DNA of 64,000 nt from Paracraurococcus sp042666655 (lineage in GTDB: Bacteria; Pseudomonadota; Alphaproteobacteria; Acetobacterales; Acetobacteraceae): the NCBI RefSeq assembly GCF_042666655.1, contig NZ_JBHTDE010000003.1, forward strand, positions 372,001 to 436,000, given 5' to 3'. Below the pieces are notes generated by a model. That model was not told where the DNA came from. It ran no database searches and saw only the letters and a list, made by a program, of their open reading frames with translations. Below, in pieces: positions 27,890 through 36,755 of the stretch. The position numbers and the translations under genes are program-made. Each line of letters opens with the position of its first letter. Within the stretch, counting starts at the first letter, position 1.

Positions 27890-28465
27890 ATGGAAACGCA
27901 TTTCCCCTTCGGCCTCACCGTTTGCGGCATCGAGGAGCTGACCGGCCATTGCGAGGCCGGGGTCAGCCATGTCCTGTCCATCCTCGACCCCGACTGGCCT
28001 GTACCGGAGGCCTTCGGGACCTTCGGCGAGCATGCCAAGCTGGAACTCCGCTTCCACGACGTGATCGAGGTGGCGCCCGGCACCATCCCGCCGTCCGAGG
28101 CCGACATGCGCGCCGTGCTCGCCTTCGGCCGCGACATCGAGGCCGAGACGGCATCGCGGCTGCTGGTGCATTGCCATGCCGGCATCTCGCGCTCCACCGC
28201 CTCGATGGCGCTGATCCTGGCGCAGGCGCGGCCGGCCCTGGGGGCGGAGGCGATCCTGCAGGGCATCCTCGGCATCCGCGAGAAGGCCTGGCCGAACCTG
28301 CGCATCCTGGAGATCGGCGATGCGATGCTGGGGCGGGACGGGACACTGCCGAAGGCGGCGGCGGCGCTGTACCGGCATCAGCTGAACATTCGCCCGCATC
28401 TGGCGCAGGTCATGCGCAATGCCGGGCGGGGGCGGGAAGTGGATGCGGGGGAAGCGGTGGCCTGA
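27890..28465 (+). CDS. Tyrosine phosphatase-like protein
   Basis: The 191-residue protein carries the catalytic signature HCHAGISRS near residue 95, which fits HCX5R with the nucleophilic Cys and the following Ser. A DSP-type fold is likely, with aspartates in the preceding loop. The protein may dephosphorylate phosphotyrosine or a phosphoinositide-like molecule, and the target is unknown. The ATG at 27890 starts a typical first strand (FPFGLTVCGIEELT), while the upstream GTG at 27842 lacks a ribosome binding site. It is divergent from radA and converges on a TauD gene across copy 3 of the hairpin repeat. Confidence 0.78.
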   Translation: METHFPFGLTVCGIEELTGHCEAGVSHVLSILDPDWPVPEAFGTFGEHAKLELRFHDVIEVAPGTIPPSEADMRAVLAFGRDIEAETASRLLVHCHAGISRSTASMALILAQARPALGAEAILQGILGIREKAWPNLRILEIGDAMLGRDGTLPKAAAALYRHQLNIRPHLAQVMRNAGRGREVDAGEAVA

Positions 28466-28607
28466 CGGCACGGTTGCGGAGGGAAAAGCATTCCCTCCGC
28501 AAACCCCACCCTTCCCATTTATGAGTCCGGCATTCGCCGCGCGGCCGATGCCAACCCAGAAAAATAGATGAGGGGTCCGGGGAGAATGCCTTCTCCCCCG
28601 CCTTTCT
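28466..28607. repeat. Convergent-junction hairpin repeat, copy 3
   Basis: Both hairpins are intact in this copy. The left stem GCGGAGGGAA (28476-28485) pairs with TTCCCTCCGC (28491-28500) around a 5-base loop. The right stem GGGGAGAA (28579-28586) pairs with TTCTCCCC (28591-28598) around a 4-base loop. The arm AAATAGATGAGGGGTCC precedes the right hairpin, and the centre reads ATTCGCCGCGCGGCCGATGC. The orientation is that of copies 2 and 4. Confidence 0.8.
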
Positions 28608-29495
28608 TCAGGCCGCCATCGCCTGCTCGAGCGTCGGCGCCAGGTCGGTCAGCGTCACCCGCCGCATGTCGCGCGGGAAGCGCTTGTCGTCGAAGGGCCG
28701 GGCGCGGTGCATGGTGCTGCGGTTGTCCCACATCACCAGGTCCCATGGACGCCACTGGTGCGCGTAGACGAACTGACGCTGCGTCGCGAATTCGGTCAGA
28801 TTGCGGATCAGCATCATCGCCTCCGGCCGCGGCCAGCCGATGATCTGGCCGATATGCGCCGACAGGTAGATCGAATGCCGCTGCGAGCCGGGGTGCCAGC
28901 GCACCAGCCGCTGCCGCACCGGTGCGAAGGCCAGTTTCTCCTCCGGCGTGTATTCCTCGAAGCCCATCGAGCCGCGCGAGTAGATCAGGCTGTGCTCGGT
29001 CACCAGGTCGCGGACCTGCGCCTTCGTATCGTCCGGCAACGCGTCCCAGGCGGCCCGCATGTCGGCGAATTCGGTGTCGGCGCCCTGCGGCGGCACCACC
29101 CTGCCATGCAGCATGGAATACTTCGCCGGCGTCGCCTTGAAGCTGCTGTCGCTGTGCCAGAGCTGGTTGCCCAGGTTGAACATCCGCCGCCGGTCATCCG
29201 CCGCCAGCAGGTCGCCGCTGACATCGAGATTGGAGATGTCGGCCATCCGGCTGTGCTTCAGCCGGTGCTTGTGCGCATCGACCGTGGCGCGCGCCTCCTC
29301 CAGCGGGCCAAGCGCCTCGCCGAAGGCCATCTGCTGGTCGTCGTCCAGCCGTTGGTCGCGGAAGACCAACACGGCGTAGCGGTCCATCGCCCGGTCGATC
29401 TCGGCGCAGAGATCGGGGCTAGGCGTTTGCCGCAGGTCGAGCCCGCCGACCTCGGCCGCGAAAAGCGGATGGAGCGGGATGAGTTGCAGCGCCAT
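28608..29495 (-). CDS. TauD/TfdA-family Fe(II)/2-oxoglutarate dioxygenase (copy B)
   Basis: The 295-residue enzyme has the metal ligands in LWHSDSSF, the distal His in DNRSTMHRARPFD and a conserved Arg in MRRVTLTDLAP. It shares long blocks with the enzyme at 19688-20575, such as EFADMRAAWD and VRDLVTEHS, so the two are paralogues with diverged N-terminal halves. GGAGG lies 7 bases before the ATG at 29495, which excludes the longer open frame. A perfect 12-bp palindrome lies 16-27 bases upstream and may be an operator. The substrate is unknown. Aryloxyalkanoate or sulfonate compounds are typical for the family. Confidence 0.85.
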   Translation of the reverse strand: MALQLIPLHPLFAAEVGGLDLRQTPSPDLCAEIDRAMDRYAVLVFRDQRLDDDQQMAFGEALGPLEEARATVDAHKHRLKHSRMADISNLDVSGDLLAADDRRRMFNLGNQLWHSDSSFKATPAKYSMLHGRVVPPQGADTEFADMRAAWDALPDDTKAQVRDLVTEHSLIYSRGSMGFEEYTPEEKLAFAPVRQRLVRWHPGSQRHSIYLSAHIGQIIGWPRPEAMMLIRNLTEFATQRQFVYAHQWRPWDLVMWDNRSTMHRARPFDDKRFPRDMRRVTLTDLAPTLEQAMAA

Positions 29496-29510
29496 GAGGC
29501 GTCCTCCAGC

Positions 29511-29522
29511 CTGATATATCAG
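29511..29522. promoter_or_regulatory. Perfect 12-bp palindrome upstream of TauD copy B
   Basis: CTGATATATCAG is a perfect AT-rich palindrome in a region that is otherwise about 70% GC. It ends 16 bases before the start codon of the dioxygenase. AT-rich centred palindromes of this size are typical operators of GntR-family regulators, but no GntR gene lies in the window, so the binding protein is unknown. Confidence 0.4.
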
Positions 29523-29576
29523 GATGCATTGTAGCTCCCGCGGGCCGGCGGTGGTCAAGCCGCCGGCTGGGTGGCC

Positions 29577-30899
29577 TCAGGCGTTGCGGTAATAGCGCCG
29601 TGCCCGCCGCTCCGCGTCCCGCGCCGCATCCGCCGGCGTCGCCTGGCCGCTGGCCACCGCGGCGCACATCTGCACCAGCACATAATCGGCCGCGACGGCG
29701 CCGGAGGCCTGGCTGATCGGGCCCTTGAAGCCGGACCAGTACTTGTTCTCCATCGTCTCGCGGAAGATCGTCAGCTTGGGGTCCGAGGTCCAGACCGTGC
29801 TGGCGCCATAGGCCTTCAGCGGATGCGCCCAGTAGCCGAGGCTGCCCTGCATCCAGGGATCGTACTGCTCCGACTCCAGCATGAAGGCGATGAAGGCCTT
29901 GGCCGCGTTCGGGTAGCGGGTGTGCTTGAAGACCATGGCGTTCATCACCGTCGCGGTCTGCGGCGGCCCGGCGGCGCGGCCCTTCGGCAGGAAGGAATGC
30001 TGGGTGTCCTCGGCGATCGGCGCGGTCTTCGGGTCGGACTTCATGGTGAAGTACAGCGAGACGCCGTTTGCCGTCAGGAAGATCTCCTCCGCCGAATAGG
30101 CCCGGTTGTTCGACGGGTCGAGCCAGGACAACGTCCCCGGCACGAAGGCCTGGTACAGCTCCTGCAGGTATTTCAGCGCCTCCAGGGTCTGCGGGCTGTT
30201 GATGGCGACCTTGCCGTCCTCATCCACCAGGTAGGCGCCGTGCGACCAGAGCAGCCATTGCGCGAAGTTGTTGCCGTCGCCCACCGCGTTGCCGAGCGCG
30301 AAGCCGACCGGCTTGTTGTTCTTTTTCATCGCCAGGCAGAGCTTCAGGAACCCCGCATGGTCGTCCGGGATGGCGTCGAACCCAGCCTCCTTCACCGCCG
30401 AGACTCGCCAGGTGCAGGGGCCGATGTTGCCGCCGAAGGGGATACCGAGCCAGGTATTGCTGGCGTGCTTCTTCCCGTACTTCTCCGCCAGCGACCCCCA
30501 GCCGCCGTAGCGCTTGCCGAGATACTCGGCGACGTCGTTCATCTCGACGATCTTGTCGGCATAGATATGCGGGTCGTCCGACCAGCCGATGACGATGTCC
30601 GGCCCGGTGCCGGTATTGGCCACCACCGCGGTCTGCGGGCGGATATCCTCCCAGCCGACGAAATCGACGCGGACGGGGATGTTGAAGCGTTCCTGGAAGC
30701 GCTGCGCATTGGCGCGGAAGATCACCTCGTCCGGCTCGACGAACCGCGCCGGGCGGATGATGCGCAGCGAGGCGCCGGCTTCCGGCGTGGTGCGCAGCGC
30801 GCCGCCTTCGGTGCGCGGGATGCCGCCTTGGGCCAAGGCCGGCCCGGCCAGCGCCGCGGCACCGAGTGCCAGCGCCGCGCGGCGCGTGATGTCCTGCAT
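29577..30899 (-). CDS. Extracellular solute-binding protein, sugar ABC type (orphan)
   Basis: The 440-residue protein has a Tat-like signal MQDITRRAALALGAAAL and is then a family 1 solute-binding protein. Typical blocks are GTGPDIVIGW near residue 100 and YPNAAKAFIAFMLES near residue 335. Members bind sugars, polyols or glycerol phosphate in the periplasm and hand them to an ABC importer. No permease or ATPase gene is adjacent, so it is an orphan and must dock on a transporter encoded elsewhere. GGGGAGGAA precedes the ATG. The substrate cannot be read from the sequence. Confidence 0.83.
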   Translation of the reverse strand: MQDITRRAALALGAAALAGPALAQGGIPRTEGGALRTTPEAGASLRIIRPARFVEPDEVIFRANAQRFQERFNIPVRVDFVGWEDIRPQTAVVANTGTGPDIVIGWSDDPHIYADKIVEMNDVAEYLGKRYGGWGSLAEKYGKKHASNTWLGIPFGGNIGPCTWRVSAVKEAGFDAIPDDHAGFLKLCLAMKKNNKPVGFALGNAVGDGNNFAQWLLWSHGAYLVDEDGKVAINSPQTLEALKYLQELYQAFVPGTLSWLDPSNNRAYSAEEIFLTANGVSLYFTMKSDPKTAPIAEDTQHSFLPKGRAAGPPQTATVMNAMVFKHTRYPNAAKAFIAFMLESEQYDPWMQGSLGYWAHPLKAYGASTVWTSDPKLTIFRETMENKYWSGFKGPISQASGAVAADYVLVQMCAAVASGQATPADAARDAERRARRYYRNA

Positions 30900-31192
30900 G
30901 GACTGTTCCTCCCCTGTGTCTGCTTGGCCGCGCGGCCGCCGGGACGGCGTGCGGCGGGCTTCAGGATGCGGGCCGGGCTGGCCGCGTATCGACGCATTTC
31001 GGTATCGCTCGCCATTTGGTGAAATCGGCGGAAGTCATTGGCGGGGCGTGCCGCGGGCGCCGGGAACCGGGCCCGGCAAGGCCGGACACCTGTCGTAACC
31101 GAAAGCATTGCGGAACCGGCCGGGCCGGCTGGCGCTTTGCCCTCACAACGTCGTTCCCGCTCTCCCCCACCCCCCTCAGGGAGCCCGGTCCC

Positions 31193-32140
31193 ATGCGACC
31201 CTCGGACCCTCGCGCCGCACCCCCGCGGCGCGGCAAGCTGCTGCGTGCTTTCGCCGTAACGGCGGCGCTGCTGATGATGCCCTGGGCGGCGCCTGAAGCC
31301 GCCGCACGGGCGGCCAAACCGCGCGCCGACCAGGCGCAGCCGCAGCGCCGTGCCCAGGCGGCGCCGGCGCGGCGCGTCGCCACCGCCGCGCGGCCCGCCC
31401 GCCCTGCGCCGCGCCGCGTCGCGGCCAAGCCGGCGATTGCCGGCCCGGCCGCGGCGGAGGTTCCCGGCATCCGCCGCGTCGTCGTCTCCGCCCTCGACGG
31501 CGCCATCCGCAGCACCGGGATCGACCCGACGCTGCTGGCCGCACTGGCCTGGCAGGAGAGCCGCTTCGATCCGCGCGCCCGCAACCGGCGTTCCACCGCG
31601 CGCGGGCTGATGCAGTTCACGGAGGCGACCTGGCTGGAAGCCGTGCGCGACCACGGCCCGCAGCATGGCCTGCGCTACGAGGCGGCAGTGCTCACCACCG
31701 ATCCCGCCAGCGGCACCATCTCAACGCGCCAGCCGCGCACCCGCAGCCGTATCCTCGAACTGCGCGACAACCCACGCTACGCGGCGGCGCTGGCGGCAGA
31801 GCGGATCAGCCGCGCCCGGCAGACGCTGACGCGGACGCTCGGCCGCCCGGTGGAGCCGGCGGACCTCTATATGGTGCACCTGCTCGGCCCGGCCGGCGCG
31901 CAGCGTTTCCTGAGTGCGATGGACCGCACGCCCGGCCGGCCTGCGGCGGAATTCGTCGGCGCCGACAGTCTTATGCTGAACCGGGAGGTTTTCGTCGCGC
32001 GCGGCAATGCCCGGCCGCTGAGCCTGGCCGAGGTGCATGCCTGGGTCGCCCGGTCCATCGCCGGGCAGCGGGAGATGCACGCGCCGCTTTTCGCCGTGCT
32101 GGACGCGCCGGAGATGATCGAAGTGGCCGATGCCCGCTGA
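31193..32140 (+). CDS. Periplasmic lytic transglycosylase (SLT domain)
   Basis: The 315-residue protein has a signal sequence and then an Ala/Arg/Pro-rich linker (residues 40-85). A transglycosylase SLT domain follows, with the catalytic Glu in LAWQESRFDPRA near residue 123 and the GLMQFTEATW block. The enzyme would cleave peptidoglycan glycan strands. CAGGGAGCC precedes the ATG at 31193. The 293 bases upstream, shared with the divergent solute-binding protein, hold several GC-rich palindromes but no motif that I can assign. The next gene encodes a second murein hydrolase. Confidence 0.82.
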   Translation: MRPSDPRAAPPRRGKLLRAFAVTAALLMMPWAAPEAAARAAKPRADQAQPQRRAQAAPARRVATAARPARPAPRRVAAKPAIAGPAAAEVPGIRRVVVSALDGAIRSTGIDPTLLAALAWQESRFDPRARNRRSTARGLMQFTEATWLEAVRDHGPQHGLRYEAAVLTTDPASGTISTRQPRTRSRILELRDNPRYAAALAAERISRARQTLTRTLGRPVEPADLYMVHLLGPAGAQRFLSAMDRTPGRPAAEFVGADSLMLNREVFVARGNARPLSLAEVHAWVARSIAGQREMHAPLFAVLDAPEMIEVADAR

Positions 32141-32235
32141 GGGCGGGTCAGTGCGCTTGAATACAGAACGGCCGATGCGGAATGGTAGGCTGGGCTGGCG
32201 CCCGGACGGGTGCCTGGCCCAGGGAGGACCCAACC

Positions 32236-33036
32236 ATGATCCCCGTCGATGCTCATACGATGCTGGAGATCGCCCCGCGCTTCAGCGGCGCGAACGGCGA
32301 ACGCCAGGCGGCGATCGTCGCCGCGGTCGGCGAGGTGCTGCGCCCGACCCTGGAGCGCTATGCGATCGACACCCGCCTGCGCATCGCGCATTTCCTCGGC
32401 CAGACCTGCGTCGAGGCAGCGGGCTTCCGCACCACCGAGGAACTCGCCGACGGCACCGCCTATGAAGGCCGCAAAGACCTCGGCAACACCGAGCCGGGCG
32501 ACGGGCCGCGCTTCAAGGGACGTGGGCTGATCCAGCTCACCGGCCGGGCGAACTACCGCAGCATGGGCAAGGCGCTGAAGCTGGACCTCGAGAACAACCC
32601 GGCCCAGGCCGCCGACCCGGCGCTGTCGCTGGTCGTCGCCTGCGAATACTGGAAGAGCCGCAAGATCAACGATGCCGCCGACCAGGACGACGTCATCCGG
32701 GTGACGAAGCTGATCAATGGCGGGCTGAACGGGTTGGACGAGCGCCGGCGCTTTACCGCGAAGGCCAAGGAGGCGCTGGCCCGGCTGGAAGGCATCCTGG
32801 TGACCGGGGCGCAGCCCGAGGCGACCCGCGCCACCCTGCATCGCGGCGCGAAGGGCGAGGCGGTCGCCGGGCTGCAGCGGATGCTGCGCGGCCTCGGCTT
32901 CGCGCTGGCGGTGGATGGCGATTTCGGCGCGGCGACCGAGCTGGCGGTCACGCAGTTCCAGCAGGCCAAAGGGCTGGATGTGGATGGCGTGGTCGGTGCC
33001 AAGACCTGGGCGGCGCTGGAGACGGCAGCGGGATAG
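32236..33036 (+). CDS. GH19 endolysin-like muramidase/chitinase with C-terminal peptidoglycan-binding domain
   Basis: The 266-residue protein has a glycoside hydrolase family 19 domain with the catalytic region HFLGQTCVEAAGF near residue 57 and GRGLIQLTGRANY near residue 97. It ends with a PG_binding_1 domain (GAKGEAVAGLQRMLRGLGFA). There is no signal peptide, as in phage endolysins, but no holin or other phage gene is near. AGGGAGG precedes the ATG at 32236. It follows the lytic transglycosylase gene on the same strand and converges on a Bug receptor across repeat copy 4. Confidence 0.85.
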   Translation: MIPVDAHTMLEIAPRFSGANGERQAAIVAAVGEVLRPTLERYAIDTRLRIAHFLGQTCVEAAGFRTTEELADGTAYEGRKDLGNTEPGDGPRFKGRGLIQLTGRANYRSMGKALKLDLENNPAQAADPALSLVVACEYWKSRKINDAADQDDVIRVTKLINGGLNGLDERRRFTAKAKEALARLEGILVTGAQPEATRATLHRGAKGEAVAGLQRMLRGLGFALAVDGDFGAATELAVTQFQQAKGLDVDGVVGAKTWAALETAAG

Positions 33037-33162
33037 GCAACGCCGTTGCCTCGCCCAATCCCACCTCTTGCTTCCTGTGAGCCCCGCACGCGCCGCGCGA
33101 CAGGTGCCAACCCGCAGACATAGAAGAGGAAGCAGGGGAGGATGCTTTCTCCCCTGCCTTGC
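33034..33162. repeat. Convergent-junction hairpin repeat, copy 4 (diverged)
   Basis: The most diverged copy. A small left hairpin GGCAAC (33036-33041) / GTTGCC (33045-33050) begins inside the stop codon of the lysin gene. The right hairpin GCAGGGGAG (33132-33140) pairs with CTCCCCTGC (33149-33157). The arm reads CAACCCGCAGACATAGAAGA, still close to copies 1-3, and the centre reads ACGCGCCGCGCGACAGGTGC. It has the orientation of copies 2 and 3. Confidence 0.72.
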
Positions 33163-34131
33163 TCAGTCCGGCCGGATTCCCGCCTCACGGATCAGCTTGC
33201 CCCACATCGCCGTCTCCTCCGCCAGCGTCCGCCGCAGCGTGGCGGCGTCGCCGGTGGTGATGACCACGCCATGCTCGGCCATCTTCGCCCGCAGCTCGGC
33301 GTCACCGGTCGCCGCGGCCAGTGCGGCTTCCAGCCGTGCCAGCACCGGCGCCGGCGTCGCGGCGGGGGCGAACAGCCCCTGCCAGAAGACCACGTCGAAG
33401 CCGGGCAGGGCCTCGGCCACCGGCGGCAGGTCCGGCAGCAGCGCGACGCGTTCGGCCGAGGAGATGCCCAAGGCCCGGGTGGCGCCGTCCCGCAGGCTGG
33501 GCAGCGCTTCCAGCACCGCCTGGAACATCGCCTGGATGCGGCCCGCCCGCAGGTCGAGCAGCGCCGGGGCGCCGCCCTTGTAGGGCACGTGCGTCACCTC
33601 GATCCCGGCAGCCTGGGCGAACAGCGCCTGGGCCAGGTGGTTGACCGCGCCGGTGCCGCTGCTGCCGAAATTCAGCTTGCCCGGATTGGCGCGGCACCAG
33701 GCGATCAGCTCCGCCGTGGTCCGCGCCGGCACCGCGGGGTGCACATGCAGCACGAAGGCGGTGCGGAACACCATGCCGATCGGCGCCAATTCGCGCATCG
33801 GGTCCTTCGGCGTCAGCGTCGGCTGCAGGCCGGGGTTGATCGCCAGGGTCGAGGTGCCCATCAGCAGGGTATAGCCATCAGGCCGCGCCTGGGCGACGGC
33901 GGTGTTGGCCACCGCGGTCGCGGCGCCGGCGCGGTTCTCCACCACCACGGGCACGCCGAGCTCGCGGCCCATGCGTTCGGCAACGGCACGGCTGGTGATG
34001 TCGGTCACGCCGCCCGGTGCGTAGCCCGACACCACGCTGATGGCGCGGGCGGGGAAGCTGTCCTGCGCGCGCGACGCGGTGGGCAGCAGGGCGAGTGGCG
34101 CGGCGAGTGCGGCGCGGCGGCGGATCGGCAT
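33163..34131 (-). CDS. Bug/TctC-family tripartite tricarboxylate-type receptor (orphan, B)
   Basis: The 322-residue periplasmic receptor has a twin-basic signal MPIRRRAALAAPLALL. The family blocks ISVVSGYAPGGVTDI, VENRAGAATAV and HVPYKGGAPALLDL are present. It is distinct from the receptor at 25266-26255. The ATG at 34131 lies at the signal peptide, while the longer open frame is shadow of the GMC gene. It is divergent from the GMC oxidoreductase gene, with about 126 bases between them, so the two may share regulation. No TctA or TctB gene is near. Confidence 0.87.
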   Translation of the reverse strand: MPIRRRAALAAPLALLPTASRAQDSFPARAISVVSGYAPGGVTDITSRAVAERMGRELGVPVVVENRAGAATAVANTAVAQARPDGYTLLMGTSTLAINPGLQPTLTPKDPMRELAPIGMVFRTAFVLHVHPAVPARTTAELIAWCRANPGKLNFGSSGTGAVNHLAQALFAQAAGIEVTHVPYKGGAPALLDLRAGRIQAMFQAVLEALPSLRDGATRALGISSAERVALLPDLPPVAEALPGFDVVFWQGLFAPAATPAPVLARLEAALAAATGDAELRAKMAEHGVVITTGDAATLRRTLAEETAMWGKLIREAGIRPD

Positions 34132-34257
34132 GGAGGTTTCCCCGTGGATGGTTGCCCTCAGACTCGCCGCTGCCGGCGGTGCGATCAAGCCCCGCCGCCT
34201 CTTCGCCACCGCTTGCGGCCGTGCCATCCTGCCGGCAAAAGGCGGGAGGAAGCGGCG

Positions 34258-35895
34258 ATGCCCGAAGGGTCCATCCAGCGCGAGCAGGTCGCGGCGGTGC
34301 ATACCACGGATGTGCTGGTGCTCGGCGCCGGCTCGGCCGGCTGCGTCGTTGCGGCGCGGCTGAGCGAGAATGCCGAGACGCAGGTGGCGCTGATCGAGGC
34401 CGGGCCGGCCGCCTGGCGCGACCCGTGGATCCGCATCCCGGCCGGCTTCGCGCGGCTCTATGCCTCCGGCAAGTACGACTGGAAATTCCACACCGAGGCC
34501 GAGCCGGGACTCGACGGCCGCAGCATCCACTGGCCGCGCGGCAAGGTGGTTGGCGGCTCGGGCGCGGTGAACGGGCTGGTCTTCCTGCGCGGCTCGCCGC
34601 GCGACTACGACCGCTGGGCGCAGTCGGGCGCGCGCGGCTGGGCCTATGACGACGTGCTGCCCTTCTTCAAGCGGATGGAGACCTGGTCCGGCGAGCCCTC
34701 AGAGGAACGCGGCACCGACGGGCCGATCCACAGCTCGGAGGCGCGGCATGCCTCCCCGGGCGCCGCGGCCTTCGTCGCCGCGGCGCGTGCCATGGGCCAT
34801 CAGCGGGTCAAGGACTTCAACGGCGCCTGGCACGAGGGGGTCGGGCCGATGCCGCTCAACACAAAGGGCGGCCTGCGCAGCCATTCCGGCGACATGTTCC
34901 TGAAGCCCGCGCGTGGCCGGGCCAACCTGCGGATCATGCCGGGGCGCACCATCCAGCGGCTGGTCTTCGACGGCATGCGCTGCACCGGGGCGCTGGTGCG
35001 CGGCCCCGCCGGGCTGGAGCGCTGGGAGGCGCGGCGCGAGGTGGTGCTGTCGGCCGGCGCCATCGGCACGCCGCAGATCCTGATGCTGTCCGGCATCGGC
35101 GACGGCGCGCACCTGCAGGAGACGGGGATCGAAACGCGGCTGCATGCCCCGGGCGTGGGCCAGAACCTGCAGGACCACTTCCTGCAGCGCATGCGCTACC
35201 GGGTGAAGCCCTGCGGCACGGTCAACGAGTTCTGGCACAACCCGATCGGCAAGCTGCGCATGGCGGCACGCTACGCCTTCGACCGGCGCGGGCCGATGGC
35301 GATCGGCGCGGCGGAGGCCAACCTCTTCGCCCGCGTCCTGCCCGGTGCCGAGGAGCCGGACATGCAGTACCTCTTCGTCAACTTCACCGTCACCAGCTAC
35401 GACCAGGGGCCGGACACACATCCGGGCTTCATGTTCAGCGCCTGCCAGTGCCGCCCCGACAGCCGCGGCACGATCACGCTGCGCAGCGCCTCGCCGGACG
35501 ACAAGCCGGTCATCCGCGCCAACTACCTGGAGGCGGCGCATGACCGGCACCTGATGGTGGAAGGCGTGAAATACGCCCGGCGGCTGGCCGCGCAGCCGCC
35601 GCTGGCGGCGCTGATCGAGGAGGAGCTGACGCCGGGCGCCCGGGTGACCTCGGACGAGGAGATCCTGGCGCATATCCGCAGCGACGGCGGCACGGTCTAC
35701 CACCCCTGCGGCACTGCCCGCATGGGCGAGGACAGCTTGGCGCCGGTCGACAGCCGGCTGCGGCTGAAGGGGGTGACGGGGCTGCGGGTGGCCGATGCCA
35801 GCGTGATGCCCTTGGTGCCGTCCTCCAACATCCAGCCGGCGGCGCTGATGATCGGGGAGCGCGCGGCGGCCTTCCTGCGCGAAGGCGCGGCATGA
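34258..35895 (+). CDS. GMC-family FAD-dependent oxidoreductase (A)
   Basis: The 545-residue flavoprotein has the FAD motif VLGAGSAGCVVAARLSE near residue 21, the GMC signature block WPRGKVVGGSGAVNGL near residue 93, and the catalytic His in VYHPCGTARMGED near residue 485. The final conserved Asn/His position reads SNIQPAA rather than the common TNAPT. Relatives oxidise choline, glucose, alcohols or lignin-derived compounds, so the substrate is open. GGGAGGAAG precedes the ATG at 34258. It is divergent from a Bug receptor gene and is the first of a run of metabolic genes on the plus strand. Confidence 0.88.
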   Translation: MPEGSIQREQVAAVHTTDVLVLGAGSAGCVVAARLSENAETQVALIEAGPAAWRDPWIRIPAGFARLYASGKYDWKFHTEAEPGLDGRSIHWPRGKVVGGSGAVNGLVFLRGSPRDYDRWAQSGARGWAYDDVLPFFKRMETWSGEPSEERGTDGPIHSSEARHASPGAAAFVAAARAMGHQRVKDFNGAWHEGVGPMPLNTKGGLRSHSGDMFLKPARGRANLRIMPGRTIQRLVFDGMRCTGALVRGPAGLERWEARREVVLSAGAIGTPQILMLSGIGDGAHLQETGIETRLHAPGVGQNLQDHFLQRMRYRVKPCGTVNEFWHNPIGKLRMAARYAFDRRGPMAIGAAEANLFARVLPGAEEPDMQYLFVNFTVTSYDQGPDTHPGFMFSACQCRPDSRGTITLRSASPDDKPVIRANYLEAAHDRHLMVEGVKYARRLAAQPPLAALIEEELTPGARVTSDEEILAHIRSDGGTVYHPCGTARMGEDSLAPVDSRLRLKGVTGLRVADASVMPLVPSSNIQPAALMIGERAAAFLREGAA

Positions 35896-36089
35896 CCGGC
35901 CACGCGGACGCGGCCGTGGCGAAGGACGTGCCTCTCCGCCGCGTGGCGCCTTCGGCAGCGGGCCACCCCGGCGGCACGCGGCCGGACAGGACCGCCGTGC
36001 CGATGCCCGGACCTGGCGTGCGGGGCGCTGGCCGGCGGTAGCGGCAGCCTGGTGCCGCCGTTACCCTGGCGTGCCACCGGAATACCCGC

Positions 36090-36686
36090 ATGCCGCATCG
36101 CCCCCCCGAAGTCCGCCACTCCGAGACGGGTGCCGATGTCCTGTCCCGCCCGCTGCTGATCCTGATCGGCGGCGCCGGCGACGGGACGCTGCGCAAGGTC
36201 GGCCAGGTGGTCGACTGGCTGCGCGCCCGGCCGGATGCCGCCCGCCGCGAGGTGCACTATTTCTTCCACTGGCAGAAGGGCGCCGTGCTCGGCCTGATCG
36301 GCACGCAGCCGCCCGGCCGGCCGATCCGCCTCATCGGCCATAGCTGGGGCGGCAATTGCGCGGCCCGGGTCGCCGCCGCGCTGGGGCAGCAGGGCCGGCC
36401 GGTGGACCTGCTGGTCACCATCGACCCGGTCACCCGCGGCATCGGCCCGGCCTTCCTCGCCCAGGTGAAGGCCGGCGCCCGGCGCTGGATCAACGTCCGG
36501 GCCGGCGGCGCCGCGGGGTTTGACTATTCCGACCTGGTGGCGGCGATCGGCGGCCCCTATGGCGACGCGCCGCGCGACCATGCCGACCAGCACCTGGTGG
36601 TGCCGCATCCGCACGCTGCCTTCGCCGCCATGATGCAACGCCCGCTGCCCGAAGGCGCGACGCTGCTGGACCTCGTCATCGCCTGA
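36090..36686 (+). CDS. Alpha/beta hydrolase-like hypothetical protein
   Basis: The 198-residue protein has a nucleophile elbow GHSWGG near residue 85, a candidate catalytic Asp in TIDPVTRGIG and a late His in QHLVVPHPH. This gives a possible Ser-Asp-His triad. There is no signal peptide or membrane segment. I do not recognise a more precise family. The 194-base gap upstream of it holds GC-rich inverted repeats but no assigned motif. It lies between the GMC gene and the acyl-CoA ligase on the same strand. Confidence 0.65.
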   Translation: MPHRPPEVRHSETGADVLSRPLLILIGGAGDGTLRKVGQVVDWLRARPDAARREVHYFFHWQKGAVLGLIGTQPPGRPIRLIGHSWGGNCAARVAAALGQQGRPVDLLVTIDPVTRGIGPAFLAQVKAGARRWINVRAGGAAGFDYSDLVAAIGGPYGDAPRDHADQHLVVPHPHAAFAAMMQRPLPEGATLLDLVIA

Positions 36687-36755
36687 TCCGCAGGACCCTT
36701 GCCGTTGCCGCCCGGCTCGCCTCATATCGGCGGCAACCCAGGGAGGTAACCAACC

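Noticed and set aside
30900..31192. EcfG-like GGAAC sites in the 293-base divergent gap
   Set aside because: GGAAC occurs twice, but neither is followed by GTT at 16-17 bases. The palindromes there are GC-only and expected by chance.
35896..36089. A further copy of the convergent-junction repeat or a small gene
   Set aside because: The flanking genes run in the same direction, the conserved arm and hairpins are absent and no credible frame with a ribosome binding site is present.
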